From: Albula goreensis | Taxonomy: Eukaryota; Chordata; Actinopteri; Albuliformes; Albulidae | Direction: 5' to 3' | Length of the DNA: 64,000 bases | Assembly: GCA_022829145.1 (NCBI GenBank) | Contig: CM040763.1 | Span: forward strand, 6,891,641 to 6,955,640 | In this document: one piece after another, positions 1 through 13,018 of the stretch | How positions within the stretch are numbered: position 1 is the stretch's first letter | Layout of the letters: every line of letters begins with the position of its first letter | Made by a program: the position numbers and the translations under genes | The notes under the pieces: generated by a model | What the model was told of the DNA's origin: nothing | What the model saw: the letters and a program-made list of their open reading frames with translations, nothing else | Databases searched by the model: none

Positions 1-498
1 AGATTCATAGTCAGATTGAATGTTTCCTTCAGGGAGCGAATTAAGGTAAAAATCTACAACACCCCAATTTCTGTGCAGCAGTCCTCCATCGTGGTCCTGC
101 AGCCAAAGGGTCTGGTTGCCTCTTCTGCAAGGCCTGCTCCAGCCCTAATTCCAAGCTTACTACATGATTTTACTCAAAGAAATGCACTTAAAACAGATTC
201 AGGTAGTCATGAAATAGGAGTGCAAAGAATTAGATGGAAAAGTAATGTCCCCTTAGTTCCTCAGGAACTTTACTACTAAGACAGCTATGACACAGCTGTA
301 ATGTATGAAAAGATGTAAGTGGTTGCACATGATAAGTTGTTTTTCAACCTATCATGTCAGTAAGTCAGAAAATACCTTTAATGGCCAAACTCATATTTTC
401 ACTGACATCAGTTTTAAAGACTTAAAACATTGTGTGACACCATCTTGAATAGGATGATACTTGGAGCTGAAGAAAGGCATTGGAATGGGAATCATTAT

Positions 499-716
499 AT
501 TACATTACTGTCATTTAGCTGATGCTTTTATCCAAAGTGACTTACAGTTGATTAGGCTAGCCAAGGGCCAATCCCCCCTGGGAGCAATGTGGGGTTAAGG
601 GCCTTGCTCAAGGGCCCAACAGCAATGGTGTTCTTGCTGTGGCTGGACTGGGACTTGAACTGCCAACCTCAAGGGTCCCACTCATGTACCTTGGCCACGA
701 GGCTATGGGCTGCCCC
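499..716 (-). mobile_element. tRNA-derived SINE, antisense copy
   Basis: Read on the minus strand this is a tRNA-like head followed by a teleost-type SINE tail. The head starts near 716 with GGGCAGCCCATAGCCTCGTGG, which fits the RNA polymerase III box A with one mismatch. Box B-like GTTCAAGTCC lies near 652-661. The tail (499-555) reads, on the plus strand, catttagctgatgctttta then tccaaagtgacttacag, a motif common at SINE ends in many fish genomes. The copy is divergent and no target-site duplication is clear. Confidence 0.7.
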
Positions 717-1850
717 ATGAATAAATGTGTCCCTCTTTTGCCCATCCTTCCAAAAATGTACCAATGTTGACCAGCAGCCCACAGTGATTGGACACAGTTG
801 TTCCTGTCCTGTTGGGGGAACATTGGGTTTAATTTAGCAAGCATTCCATGGGTCATTACTGTGTTAACTCCTATCAACCACAGCCAAAATGAGTTTTATT
901 AAGAAAGTGCAGGGATAGTGCAGGTGATGGAGACAGTACCACCTGGTTATGGCATCATGGATATTGTACAGTTATCCAGAACAGTGACAACCTCATTAAG
1001 CATTCTTCACAAGGAAATTTTCTTGCCCCATGCTACTGATAGAATGAATGTGCGGACTGTAAGAAATTAATGCAAACATACTTGCCTTAAGAGGCTACGA
1101 ATTAAAGCTGATGGTCATTACTGTAGTTTTATTTCTCTCAACCTCTGTCGCTTAGAGATACAAGTGCCCTGTGCTTTCTGGGGATTTTTTTTTGCTTCCT
1201 TTTCCCTGTTTCTTCGTTTTTCACTATTTTAATTAGCGTATATTCCCATTAAAAGACATACATTAAATAAAAGGTCTGCATTATTTAAGTGCTGTTGCCT
1301 GAGACTGAAGTAATTGCCTCACTATGAGTCCCTCCAGGGCTTCGTCTCAGAGGTGGATTGGGCTCTTCTCTAAGGCCTGTCTTTATCTAGTATTTTTAGG
1401 ATCTGCCATCATGGGTAGTGTGACCCACATTGATGTAACCATGTATTCATTAAACGCAATGGCAAAAAAAAAGAAAAATCAGCTAAAATGGGTAATTCAT
1501 GTTTAAATCCATGATCTCCTCTGTTAGTAGCAGAAGTGGAGCATCCCTGACTACAGAAAGCAGAGCAATACCATGTTCCACCCATGCACTAAAATGACTG
1601 ATTTCACTAATTAGCCCCTATCTGGCTCAAGTGTTGTGCTAATTAGAATTGGATGAACTCAGTGCATGGGTGAGACAAATACATGATAGTACTTATACTG
1701 TCTGTAACCAGAGGTTATCTACCTCCAGTTTCAAGTAGTTCCCTCCTCCCAACTCTTCAAGATCACAATATCCCACAAGTTTTTCAACCCAGTCCTGTGG
1801 TGTCTTCTTTTATTTGATGTCTTCCAGTGCTAAATCGGCTAGTTTGAAGT

Positions 1851-1905
1851 ATTACATTACATTAAAGGACATTTGTTAGACACTTTTATCCAGAGCAACT
1901 TGCGA
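1851..1905 (-). mobile_element. SINE tail fragment
   Basis: The string attacattacattaaaggac followed by cacttttatccagagcaac matches the tail module of the SINE at 499-716 in the same orientation. No tRNA-like head is visible next to it, so this is a truncated or old copy. Confidence 0.55.
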
Positions 1906-1969
1906 GGCAAAGTGCATAAGAATGGTACAAAAGCATGTTTGAGTCACGCTCTTCACAGGCAACAACAGA

Positions 1970-2145
1970 GATACTCCAACCTGACCCTGGAGGCCAGCAG
2001 TACATTTGGATTTCTTATCTAACAGGTAACTTCAGGTAACTGATTAGGGAGTCAGCTCACCTAGTGTCACAAGTCTAAATCGGTCCCTGATTAGAGGGGA
2101 GTAATGAAAACCAGCAGTGCTACTGGCCCGAAGGGATGGCTTTTA
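1970..2145. repeat. Possible old dispersed repeat
   Basis: The wording ctccaacctgaccctggagg, then ctgattaggga, then gaaaaccagcagtgctactgg resembles a dispersed repeat often seen in fish genomes (a text-like match remembered from the family, not searched). Boundaries are uncertain and there are no clear terminal repeats. Confidence 0.3.
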
Positions 2146-2357
2146 CCCTCCCTGCTATACTTTATACCTTACTGTTCTGATCAACAGTAGAAACATACAG
2201 CATTTCCTACTTGTATTCCGCACTGCTTTAAGAAATGTGTAAATTGGTGAAAAGAGCCATTACTTGTTTTTATCTGATAAGGGTTGGTATGCAGTGATCT
2301 GTTAATAACCAGGTTTTTTAAGACTTCATGTTATGTTTCTTCCCTGAGTTGTCTGTA

Positions 2358-2685
2358 CAGGAGGTCCTCGGGTTACGACGGTCTCGAGTTACGTCATTTC
2401 GTGGTTACGACGCACTCCCATAAATTACTTAAAAAATCTAGTTTCGACTGAAGCGGGTTAGTTTGTAAATACGACCACAGAAATAAAGGTAAGGAACTGT
2501 TCTCTCTTTTTTTTTTTTACTACTTTTTCATTTAATTGCTGTATTTTATATGTGTTGTGTGTACAGTGTGAGTGACTTAAGGTGTTAATTTAGGTATAAT
2601 TTAGATATAAATTCCGACTTACGTCGAAAATCGGCCTACGACACGTTGTAGGAACGGAACTCGTTCGTAAGTCGAGGACCCCCTG
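2358..2685. mobile_element. Nonautonomous Tigger/pogo-like MITE (328 bp)
   Basis: This is a complete short inverted-repeat element flanked on both sides by TA (2356-2357 and 2686-2687), the target duplication of Tc1/mariner-type transposons. The left end CAGGAGGTCCTCGGGTTACGA matches the reverse complement of the right end, CAGGGGGTCCTCGACTTACGA, with only a few differences. Further inward both arms hold related ACGTCG-type words. It has no transposase ORF. The terminal CAGG...TCCTCG...TTACGA pattern is typical of Tigger/pogo-derived MITEs. The ends are CpG-rich compared with the flanks, and the left arm carries a CRE-like TTACGTCA at 2389-2396. Confidence 0.85.
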
Positions 2686-3959
2686 TATATCCATAATTCT
2701 TTGTTGACGCTTACCCATATCACAATACTGACTTGTGCTGATAAACACAACCAGTGATATAGATTTGGTTATTGGTCAGTGCTGGTAATCTAATTATTTC
2801 TAAGACAAATAAATGTGAGATTGAGGCCTTGGACTGTATTGAGGCCTTGAGGATAAGATTCTTAATCACAGAAAGACAACAATAATTTCTTATCCTCTGT
2901 AAAGTACAGACACGGAATAACTAATTTCATAGGCAAAAGCTTGTCCGTCCTGCCATGAAATTTTAATGGGATTAATTTATTTTTCCAAATACTTTCAAAG
3001 TACTGTTTGATGTCGGACCCATGTTGCCATCGTTTTATAACAACTGAATTTCCCCTTTGCTTCTTATGCGCTGGCTATGCCTCTCTGTGAATACGCTAAA
3101 TCATTTCTAGGGCTTCAAGTCTGCCACCAGCAATTAACACCCTGCACACCACAAAAGCCAGAATTGAACAAATTATCATTTCTAATTCCAATCTAGATTG
3201 AAAAAGCTGAACCCCCATCATCAAAGTGAGGCACTTCACCTGCTTATCCATTACCCAATGCATTTATCTGAGCATACTTCATTAGATGGTATCATTATTC
3301 CTTATTTTCGGCACTGTTAAGAAGTTCCACTTTGATTCCTTGACCGCAATTTCCATATATTGTTGCTGAAAGGTTCTCTTTTTTGAGCTAAATGGCTTGG
3401 CAATAATTAAATCCTTTTGCATCACCATTTGTGAAAGCAAAGGGATGAGGGTGTATTCTAACTCAATATGTTACCAGCTTTCAACCTACTGTTATTTTAA
3501 TTGTGACTTTAGTGAGCCTATGTTCTCCTCCTCTGAGGGTGACTGGGTAAGGATTCTGCTAATTTGACATTTGAATCAGCAAGTGCACCTTATCCAATGA
3601 TTCATTACAGGAATTTTACAGCCCTTAGTTTTGGGAGAATGTAAAATAACATAATAATCAAGTGATAAAAACATGCATACCCATTTTTGATTAGACAGAT
3701 ATTACCTGATAAATTAAGAGTTGAAATCAGATACAATGCATAGGGGAAACCCTATTAAGCTATGCACGGGGCAATTTAAGGTTTGATTGCGATTAAAGGA
3801 TTGATTGACGGCTGGGTCTGCCTTTTCTTACTTCTGTTTGGAGACGCCATCACGTACTGAGATTCCTAGAGATAATGTATAGTAAAAGTACATTATTGTT
3901 GCGCCAGAATGTTTTACATTGTAGACAAAAGTGGCAGTATATTTTGCAGTACGGTTCTT

Positions 3960-4110
3960 TGTTTTAGGTCGCTATATGATACAAAATGTTCGAAGAGAAA
4001 GCTGAAAATAACATTAACGCGATTGGCTCTAAGACCCAGCGGAGGCCTTGGTGTTGTATCGTGGTTACTGAGCGTCGCGGGAACGCGCAGAGCACAGTAC
4101 TGGTAGGTGA
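3960..4110 (+). promoter_or_regulatory. Candidate IMMP2L promoter and noncoding first exon
   Basis: This patch is the best candidate for a transcription start upstream of the IMMP2L start codon. It holds about ten CpGs within 80 bases (4018-4096, for example gcgtcgcgggaacgcgc), whereas the surrounding DNA is CpG-poor. An inverted CCAAT box (ATTGG) lies at 4022-4026. A donor-like CTG|GTAGGT at 4100-4108 could end a short noncoding exon. The start-codon exon has almost no 5' UTR, so an upstream exon is expected. No TATA box is evident. Overlapping short ORFs on both strands show no family resemblance and are probably chance. The link to IMMP2L rests on position only, and another CpG-bearing patch could be the true start. 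Confidence 0.3.
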
Positions 4111-7100
4111 AATGGTTGTATGGGAAGACCCAAGCGATCTGGGAAATTCTTTGGCACACAAGAAATCTCTGTTTGTAAGGTCTACTTAATCAAAGACGCT
4201 AGATATGAAAACTCACGCTGCAATAAAAATACTAGAAAGTCCTGTTTGTATTCTTGTGCGCTTTTGATTGCCAGCTACAATGTGCACGTGTCGACCTTGC
4301 CGCTAACTCAAGTACGGTGAATCTGCATAGAGTCAGTTAGCTAGTTAGCACACGTAGCCAGCATGCTAACTTGAATCTCCAGCAAGCACCTTTGGGACGT
4401 TAAACATTGCCAGCTACATGACTTGCAGTGCAGCTTGTCTGTTTACTAAGCTGTATTTATTTGGCGTTATTTTATCATATCATTGCAGCTAGATAATACT
4501 GATTGCGATTAACTAATTTCCCGTTCAGAGTAGGCCAAAGCTTTCGTGTTAGCTTGCTCTTTAGCTACCTTGTGTACCTATATATTCATTATTCTGACAG
4601 TTTCACTGCAGTTTGTAACAGAGTTAGCTACCGGTTTTCAACCCGCCTAGACCATTAAAAACCAACGGGATGAACCAATAACATTCAGTGATAGCTGCAC
4701 TAAGACTCATTTCCAACCCAACCTGACGTGTTCAGATACAGGGCTCTTTAGCTATTTACAGCATTACTGTTCGACATTAGCGATTTAAAAAACCAAACTG
4801 TAATGTAATGGATGGAGACACTGGGAATCATAGCTAGGCCTAGTCCAAATTCGTTGGCTTTACGTAACTTTAATGATCCGTGTCCTCCGCGCTACTTGCT
4901 ATAAATGACCTGTCTGTGGGATTGGCTGTTCACTACAAACATGTTGCTGTTAGCTCACTAAAAAGACTACAGGAGTATTTATTCTCGATGTGTGGACTGA
5001 CCCCTTACGCCGACTCGTTCTTCATATGTTAATTCTTTAACAAATGCATTATCCGTCACAGAAAGATCTGTGTGGTTCTCAGTTGTGTTTTCAGCCGTGG
5101 ATCAGGTTAAATCTGATTAAGTACTGAATCACTGCCATGCTAAAGGGATTTTAACGTTTGCTTGGCCATCAGTAGCCTATGCTTGGGTCACAGGTTGTGT
5201 TGTAGAGGTTTTCATAAAAAGAAAGTTTCAGTAAGGTGTGTTTTTACACTTTTGTGGGAGTTTTGATTTTTTCTGTTACACGTTACTTGGTTGTACCTAA
5301 GAATTAATCTTGTAATTTAGCATTCAGAGTTGTACTACATTTTACAACATTTTAACATAATTCACAGTATGATTGAATTTTGCATGACTTTGGTAATGCA
5401 CCCAGTTATTTCATCCTTGCATAATATCCAGAATTACTTTCTATTTTTCTGAGAACCCTTTGTAAGAATGTTTCACATTAAAATTCTTTTAAACATCACT
5501 GTTTTAATAGCGGTACACTGGATTTATTCCTCTAACCAGCAGAATAAACCCAAAGAATATGTAGAGACAAATAAGCCCAAATCACAACTGAAGAGGGACG
5601 GCCTCCTGCATAGCCTGCTTGAATTCTGCACAGTTTATTTGGTTTCCTCTGCTATGCATTCATTTCTGAATGAAGACTTCCCATTTCATCATAACCTGAT
5701 CTGTCTGTGTTAAGGTTTTGATATCAGGAATGCATGTAATTTGTAAAAGAACTAAAGCATCTCTGAAGAAACTATGTTTATGGTAATGTTTATATTTTTT
5801 TCAAATAGATCTGTTTCAGCAATGCAAAACAAATATTTCACATAATATAAATTCAGCTTTCATAGAGGAAAAAAGGTACCTCAACAGCCTAAGATGGGAC
5901 AACACACTGATGAGGTAGTATCTAGTCTATCTTTGGTCCTTGCCATGGTATGACTTTCCCTGTTGTCTGTTCCTTTATTACATGTTTTGCACAAACACAG
6001 GTTTCAGGTGGAAGGCTGATCTTGGGTTCTATAAAGGGCTGAAAGCTGAATAGCTCTGGGTCCCAGAAATGGTCACTAATATCATAAACAGGCAATGGGG
6101 GGCCACGTGTCATATCTTCTCATGAGGCCCAAGAATCCTGGCTTTATCTCTGGTCATGAGTATGAATATAAGATATTTCTTGAGGTCATAATATAATTGC
6201 TGGCCCATGATATTTTTCATAGAAAGAAAAATTGAGGAAAAAAAATGGCGTTAAGTGCTCGGCACATTTTATGGTAGTTTAATGGGTAGAGTAGGTGAAA
6301 TCTGACAGTGTTAATCGCTGTTGAAAAATCCCACATGATCCAAATCCATTGGGCAAAGCAGCACATAAGACAGATCAGAAAAGTGAACAGGTGAATATTC
6401 AGGTGATGCAGTTTCTTTATGTTCATTCTTAGCTGTATCCATAGTTAACTCAAATGATATGGAAGCACAAACCCATTGAGCAGGAATAAAAGTAGGCATA
6501 TTTTTTAAATGAATTTATTATTCAAACTCATTACTAATGCCTGTATCAGAGTGGCTGAAATGACAACTCTGTGCATTGGCTGCCAGCAGGATGGCAATGA
6601 TGTGATAGCCCTTGACATCCCGCGATAACCAAGTCTGTTTCATTTACGTGCTCATTTTACTTAGGCCAGTGTTTGAGCCCTGGGATTTATTAGACATGTC
6701 ACAAAATGGAGGGATGTGATTTGCATCCGTCCCAGAGAAGGGGTCTGTTCAGATGAACTTGACAAGAGGATGTTATTCTGGCAAAAAAAAGGGCTGTTGC
6801 TAAAACACAGACATCCTCAAATGGGCATTTTCACCATAAATGTGTTTTTTTTAAGCAGTCACTGCATTTGGAACCATCCATGTCTGAGTAAATTGGATGA
6901 TATTCTTGGTGATAGTGGCATTTATAAGCAAACAGAGTGCTGAAACACCTGCCTGAGAAACATAGACCGCTCACTTGTTTCTAGAATTTTCCCAGGCTCC
7001 TGCTGTCTCTAAAATTTTTCAAATGTAATATTTATGACAAAGAGTGAATCATGATATTGATTTGGCATTAAATGAATCTCTTTGATCATGCATTTGAATG

Positions 7101-8084
7101 ACAGATATGTCCACCATGTATTCTCTTTTTTCTTTCCATTTTTTTTCCATTGCATAGGAATCACGTGCAGATGATTTCTAAGCTATTAGAAACCGAAGAG
7201 CTGAATTACAGCTACTCTTTTAATAATACTTCAGTAAGTAATTTGGTAACTCTGAAGAAAATACAGTACATGCATCACTGACACTGAGTTTTAGCCAACA
7301 GGCACCGGTGAGCTGTAGATTAATTGAGGCTTGGTAATTTAAAACCATTTGTCCTCAAAATGAGGCATGGAAAACATTGCATGCCTTTTTAAGTGGGAAG
7401 CGATAAACCAATATTTTAATAATACACTCAAACAATATTTTCAAGACTATTCAATATGAGTAGAAAAAAAAAGGCGTATTGAAGACTTAATGAATAAACA
7501 TCCGTAAAATCCCAGCTGCAGTGTGTGCTGTTTGTGATTATGAGATGCTTTGGTAATTAGACCTGGGTTCCTTCGTGCTTTTGACATGTGTTCCACAGCC
7601 ACCTGCAGTGCTAACTCTGGCCTCAGGACTCTTTCTGCCGGAACATTCCCTTGAACAATAACGGCCATAAATACAATTCTCATGGAAGATTCTTCATCCC
7701 TTGGAATTACAGTGTAATGTCAGTGTAAAGGCCTGTTTTATCCCTGTTCAGTCAGTGTTTTCACTGTTTATCCAGGCCTGGAGTTTTTCTTGTGTTGCTG
7801 CACTATCCAGGTAGTCTTAACCCAGCATGTTAGGCTGCTTTCATCTCGTCGGCAAGGTATTGGTCACTTTTTTTGTGGTTTCCTTTCAGTCAGCATCTAG
7901 GTTACCACATTCAAAAGCTGTGCTCATTGCTACATTAAAGGCCACAACATCCACTGTAGATTCAGCAGAATGCACTCAAACATGTGGTCCCCTCTGACAC
8001 GTCAACTGCCGCTTATTTTCACATTGGAGTCCTCAGCTTGAACCTGATCAGACATCAGAGGAAGACACTTCATGTGCTGTCCTC

Positions 8085-8245
8085 TGCAGGCAGACTGTGG
8101 ACACGCGACTGGCCAGCAGGGGTCACTAGTGAGCAATGGGACGCAGACATCCCTGCTGAAAGTCACCCTCTCTGGGTGGCACTTCAGCCAGTGTTCATCG
8201 CCCAGCAGAGCTGCCAGCTGGACAACTTTGTCAACTTTTATGGCC
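8085..8245. repeat. Possible old dispersed repeat
   Basis: The order gtcactagtgagcaatggg, then caccctctctgggtggcac, then cagccagtgttcatcgccc, then agagctgccagctgg recalls a repeat common in several fish lineages. No terminal features are seen, so the family and limits are uncertain. It accounts for the overlapping 121-codon open frame. Confidence 0.35.
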
Positions 8246-9624
8246 TAGGCTTCCTGCATTTTGATTGTTGCCTGAAGATTTGTGAAGGTGGACTGGCTTG
8301 GCTTCATCTTTTCACATGCCTATCATGTTGTGAGAGTCATCATGAGTAGTATCTGACCCATCAGCGTATTCACAGAGCACATGTGCGTATGTTTGACAGA
8401 GGTGTGTCGAGCCAGAGTGACAAATTAGACATGAGCATCGCTGTGAACCAAACAAGTTAGGCTTGGCCAACACTTTCTCCATTCATTAGAATAAAAAGCC
8501 AGAGGTAATCCTCTTTGGCCACTGGCACCAGAGCACTTGACTGCAGCAGAAGTCAAGTGATTACCACTTTAGCGGCACGGTGTCCTTGAATTTTTTGAGT
8601 ATCGGCTGAAATTTCAGTAGTTTTTCAACCGCTTCACAAGTATGTGACAGGGAGAGGGATTGTGCTGCGTGACTAATGAAAGAGACAGAGCTGGCTTGAT
8701 GGTGTTTGTCACTTTAAGCATGCTTACTCAAGACTTCCCTGATAAAATAAGTGATTGGCCATCCCTTGCTTCCAATTTCAATTCAGTGTTTTTTTTTCCT
8801 TTTTTTCCATTAAAGTTGCTTGAGATCATAACTCATAAACAGCAGAGTTGAATTCAAGTTGATGTATTGGAACAGCAAGTTCCCATTTTAAGAGGGCTGC
8901 TGTGTCTCCCTCTTCCTTAAGTAGGATTATTTGATAATCTACCTCTGTGGTCTTTAATTTGCGCTCTGTCTGTTGAAGTGTTTGCTTTTCTGTTCTTCTG
9001 GGGGGTGAAAGAGGTACTGGTGCAGAAAGGGCGCGGTCTTAATTTGTTAAGGTCAGATTTTCTCTGTTTTTTTTTTTGTGTGTGTGTCATCTCTGTTATT
9101 CAGAAGTAGCTTTCGCGCTTAGGAGAGGTCTTGCTTGAGTGTGTGTCATCGCTACTCAGTGAAGACACATTAGCGAGAGGGAGAGAATGGAGGCGGGCAG
9201 GGGGGCGGAAGTGGGGATTATTTCGTCAAATGTCAGGGGTACCGAAATAATAGCCCACAGTGCACCGTAATCACGTCTCTGGCTCTGCAACCAAAAATGG
9301 ATACCCTCAGTGGTACTCTGGAATGGATAATATTTTGTCTCTAACCTCTTCACTGAAAGTCCAAGGCCCTCATTGGGGTGTAGTGATAAACAGAGACTTA
9401 TACCAAGGGCTTGCTCAGTTCTCTGCCTGATAAACAAACTCCTCTGTAAGGAGCTCTGGGGGCACTTTCATAGACTGTGTCAGGGCATTAATGCTGATCC
9501 AGGATCAGGTTAGTTCTGTCTGTATCCCAGTCTTATCCATTATGAGCTTTAAGGTGAAACTGCTACGAGGTCTTCACTCCTACTCTTTATAAATTTGGAT
9601 CTTTTACATTAGGTTTTTTTGATA

Positions 9625-9892
9625 TTTAGCAGGCACCATTTTCCAGGGCAATTTACACAGCTTTTAGTTTTTCTGCAGTAGTTTCAGCAGTCATGTATAA
9701 TGGTTAAGGAGTTCCTTTTCCAGCTCTGATGTAGTGGGTTTGATTCCCAGGTAAACTGGAAAGTACTGTTGCACCCCAAGCAAGGAACTAAACTCGAATT
9801 GCTTCAGGAAAAATATCCAGTTCAAAAAATGGATAGTTTGTCAAAATGTAAACTGTTTAATTTGCTCTGGATAAGAGCATGTGCTAAATGTT
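9625..9892 (+). mobile_element. tRNA-derived SINE with inverted end modules
   Basis: The core has a box A-like TGTATAATGGTTAAGGAG near 9694-9711 and box B GGTTTGATTCC at 9737-9747 (one mismatch to GGTTCGANTCC). It continues through ccaagcaaggaactaaactc and gaattgcttcagga to the 3' tail gctctggataagagcatgtg at 9864-9883, then ctaaatg. A second, degraded copy of the tail module lies inverted at the 5' side (9625-9657, tttagcaggcaccatttt then ccagggcaattt). The element is old and not precisely bounded. Confidence 0.7.
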
Positions 9893-12833
9893 AATTTTCC
9901 TTGAACTATCCGCTTGTACAGCTGAAAAATGACTGGAGTAATTCAGGGGCAATGCCTGGCTCAAGCCACTAACCCACATCCCAAACTATTATACCCTGTT
10001 ACCAACCCTGGCAGGGTCTCTCCTGACCACGCATCAGAAACCACAGCCTGGATTTTGTCTTTATCTCTGGCTGTCCCTCAGTACTGACATTTTACTGTGG
10101 TTTACTGCACTGACATACTGTGGTTATAGGTTGAGTCTGGACAGTACTCGATGTAATTAAGTTAAAGGGACCATTGAATATGGGGTATCTGAGCTACAGT
10201 ACATAATGTATCTGTACAGTGCATGTAAACAGACATCCAAACTTTTCATTTGAGAGCAAGAATGGGTGAGAGAATATGGAACTCAAAACCAGCCTTTAGT
10301 TTTGTTCAGTTTAATTAGAAATGTGATTTCCTGTTAGTCCCTGTTAGAGTAATCTTTGGAATCATTTTATTTCAGAAACCAGTTTGGCATAAATAATCTT
10401 GCAATCTTGAATCTAACTTTGTACAGACAATTTCATGCATTGAAGGTTAGGAGCTAAATGGAAAGGCACCTATCACCAAATCACCAAGCAAATACTAATG
10501 TGCAACACAATTATTTGAGAAGGGCATCAAAGCAAGAAGCACTTTCTATTGGATGAAGCAGACGTGTTATGGCGTTGTTTGTGCTCCACCCCCAAAACTA
10601 ATTCTGTCCTCTAAAATTTTCAAAAGGATGGAGGCCAGCATACCTTGTTGTGCCTGGGTGCTTGAAGAACAACAGTATGCTGTAAATATATTTTTTTAAA
10701 AAAAGTAAAAATACCAGGGTGTAATTCAGCCTACATTTTAAGTTCGAAACATTAGTAGGAATTAGGTTTGTTTGACCGATGTAATGGGGGTCAAATGGAC
10801 CCAAAGTGTTTCTTTAATGACCTGTGAAGTTAGGAAGAGCCCTACTGCACCAGAGGTATTTTTTCTCCTTTTTCTTTAAACTTTTTTTTTTTTTAAAACT
10901 AAACTTTGTTAAAAATGGCTGGGCCACTGCACGCTGTTGGACGAGACCCTGAGGTACAGCAGTCGGCCTTGCCCTCCTGTCTCTCCAGGGACAGAGAACG
11001 TGCCGTCAGAAAGCCCATGATACCGCAGGTTATTTCCGTACATCTGTTCCTCTGTAGAGCCACACCATTAGGGGTTTACGGAAAAGTACAAAACTTTTTC
11101 AACTTTATTAGGAGGGTTTTTTTTAATCCATTTAAAAGATAACAATTTATAATTGCTTAGCTTATTTCCAGTAAAATGGTAGTACTTGTTTGTTTGTGTG
11201 TGTGTATGTGTGAAATGTGTGTTGTGTGACTACCAGCTGTGTAATGTCCTGTCACTCAGAAGTTGTTGTTCCGCGCAGCTAAATCTAGAAACAACGTTGA
11301 TGACTTGCTGCCGCCTCCCGCATGCTGTCAGCATGAAGTCATGCTCAAATTTCATAAAGGAACTTTATGCAAAATTAACACAGATCCACACTTGAGTTCG
11401 GTGCTTTAAGTGAAGGAATGGCAGTACAGTTCAACAGAGTTGAACTCCATTGATTTTTGTTTTTCCCCTTTAACTCTACACATATTTTGGTAAAATTTGG
11501 AAACACTCCTAATTCTTTGAAATGATTTAATGGAACATGTTACTGTGCAGACATGAAAGAATAATATTGGTTAAAGTAGATGATTGAATTAAACATGATA
11601 GTGCTTTGTGTATTGAGTATTACCAGTGTTTATTAAATTATTTTACTTTTTTTGTTGACCCAGGTCAGTGGCACAGTAATGAAGTTGTGAAAAGTGAATG
11701 ATACCAACCCATTCTCCCTCCACCAAAAAAAAAAAAAAAAGAAAACCTTGAATATCATTGTGAAGAAGTGCTTTTAGTGCCTACTACTGCCTTTTTAGAC
11801 TAATTTAGCTCTGTAGAGGTTTGTTACAGCTCTCTGCAAAGCCTGCAGTATGCAGTTGTTACATAGCTAAAAACCGTAAATTGGTCGAAGACTGAATTAT
11901 CATAGAGGACAAACTCCTATATTAGTTGAGCAAAGATGTGTTTTAAATCATGATTAATAGACAAGCCGGTACTCTGATGTCCTGAATGTACACATGAAGA
12001 TGTAAATATGTTTAAAGTTATTGTTATATGTTAAGAATTATGAAACAGTGAAACATCTGTGTAGTGTCACTTTCTTTGAAATTGTTGAGGATAATGATTA
12101 AATGTCAGCATTTAGCTTAAGTAGCATGATGCTAAATCCTGCATGGGTGCCACACAGCTGCTGAGCATGGGCTTAACATGTGTCTCTGCTGTTCAGAGAC
12201 AGATCCCAGAGCAGTTATCCTCAGTCTCCTGGAAACTGCAAGATTTAGTTTTACTTCAAATTAAATTGAATATTAAAGCAGCTGCTTTCACAGTTAATTC
12301 ACCGCAACTGGTTTCTTGAGGTTGTGTCTATATTTTCTTAATGGTTACCATTTAACATTAATGTTGCATGGACTTTTAATGATACAGCAGGTTACTATCC
12401 ATGTGCACAGTCTCCCATATGAAAAAAATCCTGCAGATATATATATTTCAGGAGTGAAAAAAAATTGCAATGGGAAAAAAAAGCTGTACAGTAACCCCTA
12501 TCAGTGAGGGGGCGCAATAGCTACATAGCCGTGCTTTCTGTTCAGGTTCCGGCATTATTTAGGATAGAAAACATGGCCCTGTGTCATACACATTTTCAAC
12601 AGGTTCACCAGGTTCCATCAGTTTCAAAAATTGTCAAAAACTGTCAGCCTGAAAATCACATAGGCTAAAGCTTAAAGTCGCGGACAAAAACTTTTTGGCC
12701 CATGACTGCAAAAAAAATTTATAATTTATATCTTATAACATCGTAAAAAATGAAACAGAACTCCAGTGCAAGGTGTGAAGAGAATAGCTGGGACCTGAGA
12801 TGAAAATCTTGTACATTAGCAGCCTGGCTTGAC

Positions 12834-12855
12834 AAAAAAAAAAAAAAAAAAAAAA
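12834..12855. repeat. Poly-A run (A22)
   Basis: An uninterrupted run of 22 A. No retroelement is recognised directly upstream, so it is best called a homopolymer microsatellite. Confidence 0.9.
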
Positions 12856-12995
12856 CAGAAACACAGCACAGCTGGTGAATGGCGTTAATGGCGGATTTTC
12901 CTGGCGCGATACTTTAATGAAGAAAAGTGATGGATGACCCACAGACGCCGTGCGGGGGACCCGTTTTGTACCCAGAAAGGCAAGTCACCGGTCCG

Positions 12996-13018
12996 GAGGG
13001 GGTGGGGGTGGGGGTGGG
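12996..13018 (+). repeat. G-quadruplex-type tract
   Basis: Four G runs of three to five bases separated by single T residues (ggagggggtgggggtggggg then tggg). This fits the G4 consensus with very short loops. Confidence 0.7.

Larger units (their letters stand above)
1..3959. other. Probable 5' flanking region of IMMP2L, no gene recognised
   Basis: Unique AT-rich DNA with interspersed repeats (SINE at 499-716, SINE fragment at 1851-1905, older repeat near 1970-2145, MITE at 2358-2685). No exon of another gene is recognised. In mammals DOCK4 lies upstream of IMMP2L in the same orientation; I see no DOCK4-like coding sequence here. The unique block 3060-3640 has several homeodomain-type ATTA cores and could hold regulatory sequence, but nothing in it is diagnostic. 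Confidence 0.5.

Noticed and set aside
3909..4320. Overlapping small ORFs on both strands around the CpG patch
   Set aside because: Short, in conflicting frames, with no homology; better explained as an untranslated first exon region.
7984..8349. 121-codon forward ORF
   Set aside because: It overlaps a likely old dispersed repeat, has no recognisable domain and no convincing splice or UTR context.
9737..9747. Possible tRNA gene at the box B sequence
   Set aside because: The cloverleaf cannot be completed and the flanks match a SINE, so this is a tRNA-derived repeat and not a functional tRNA.
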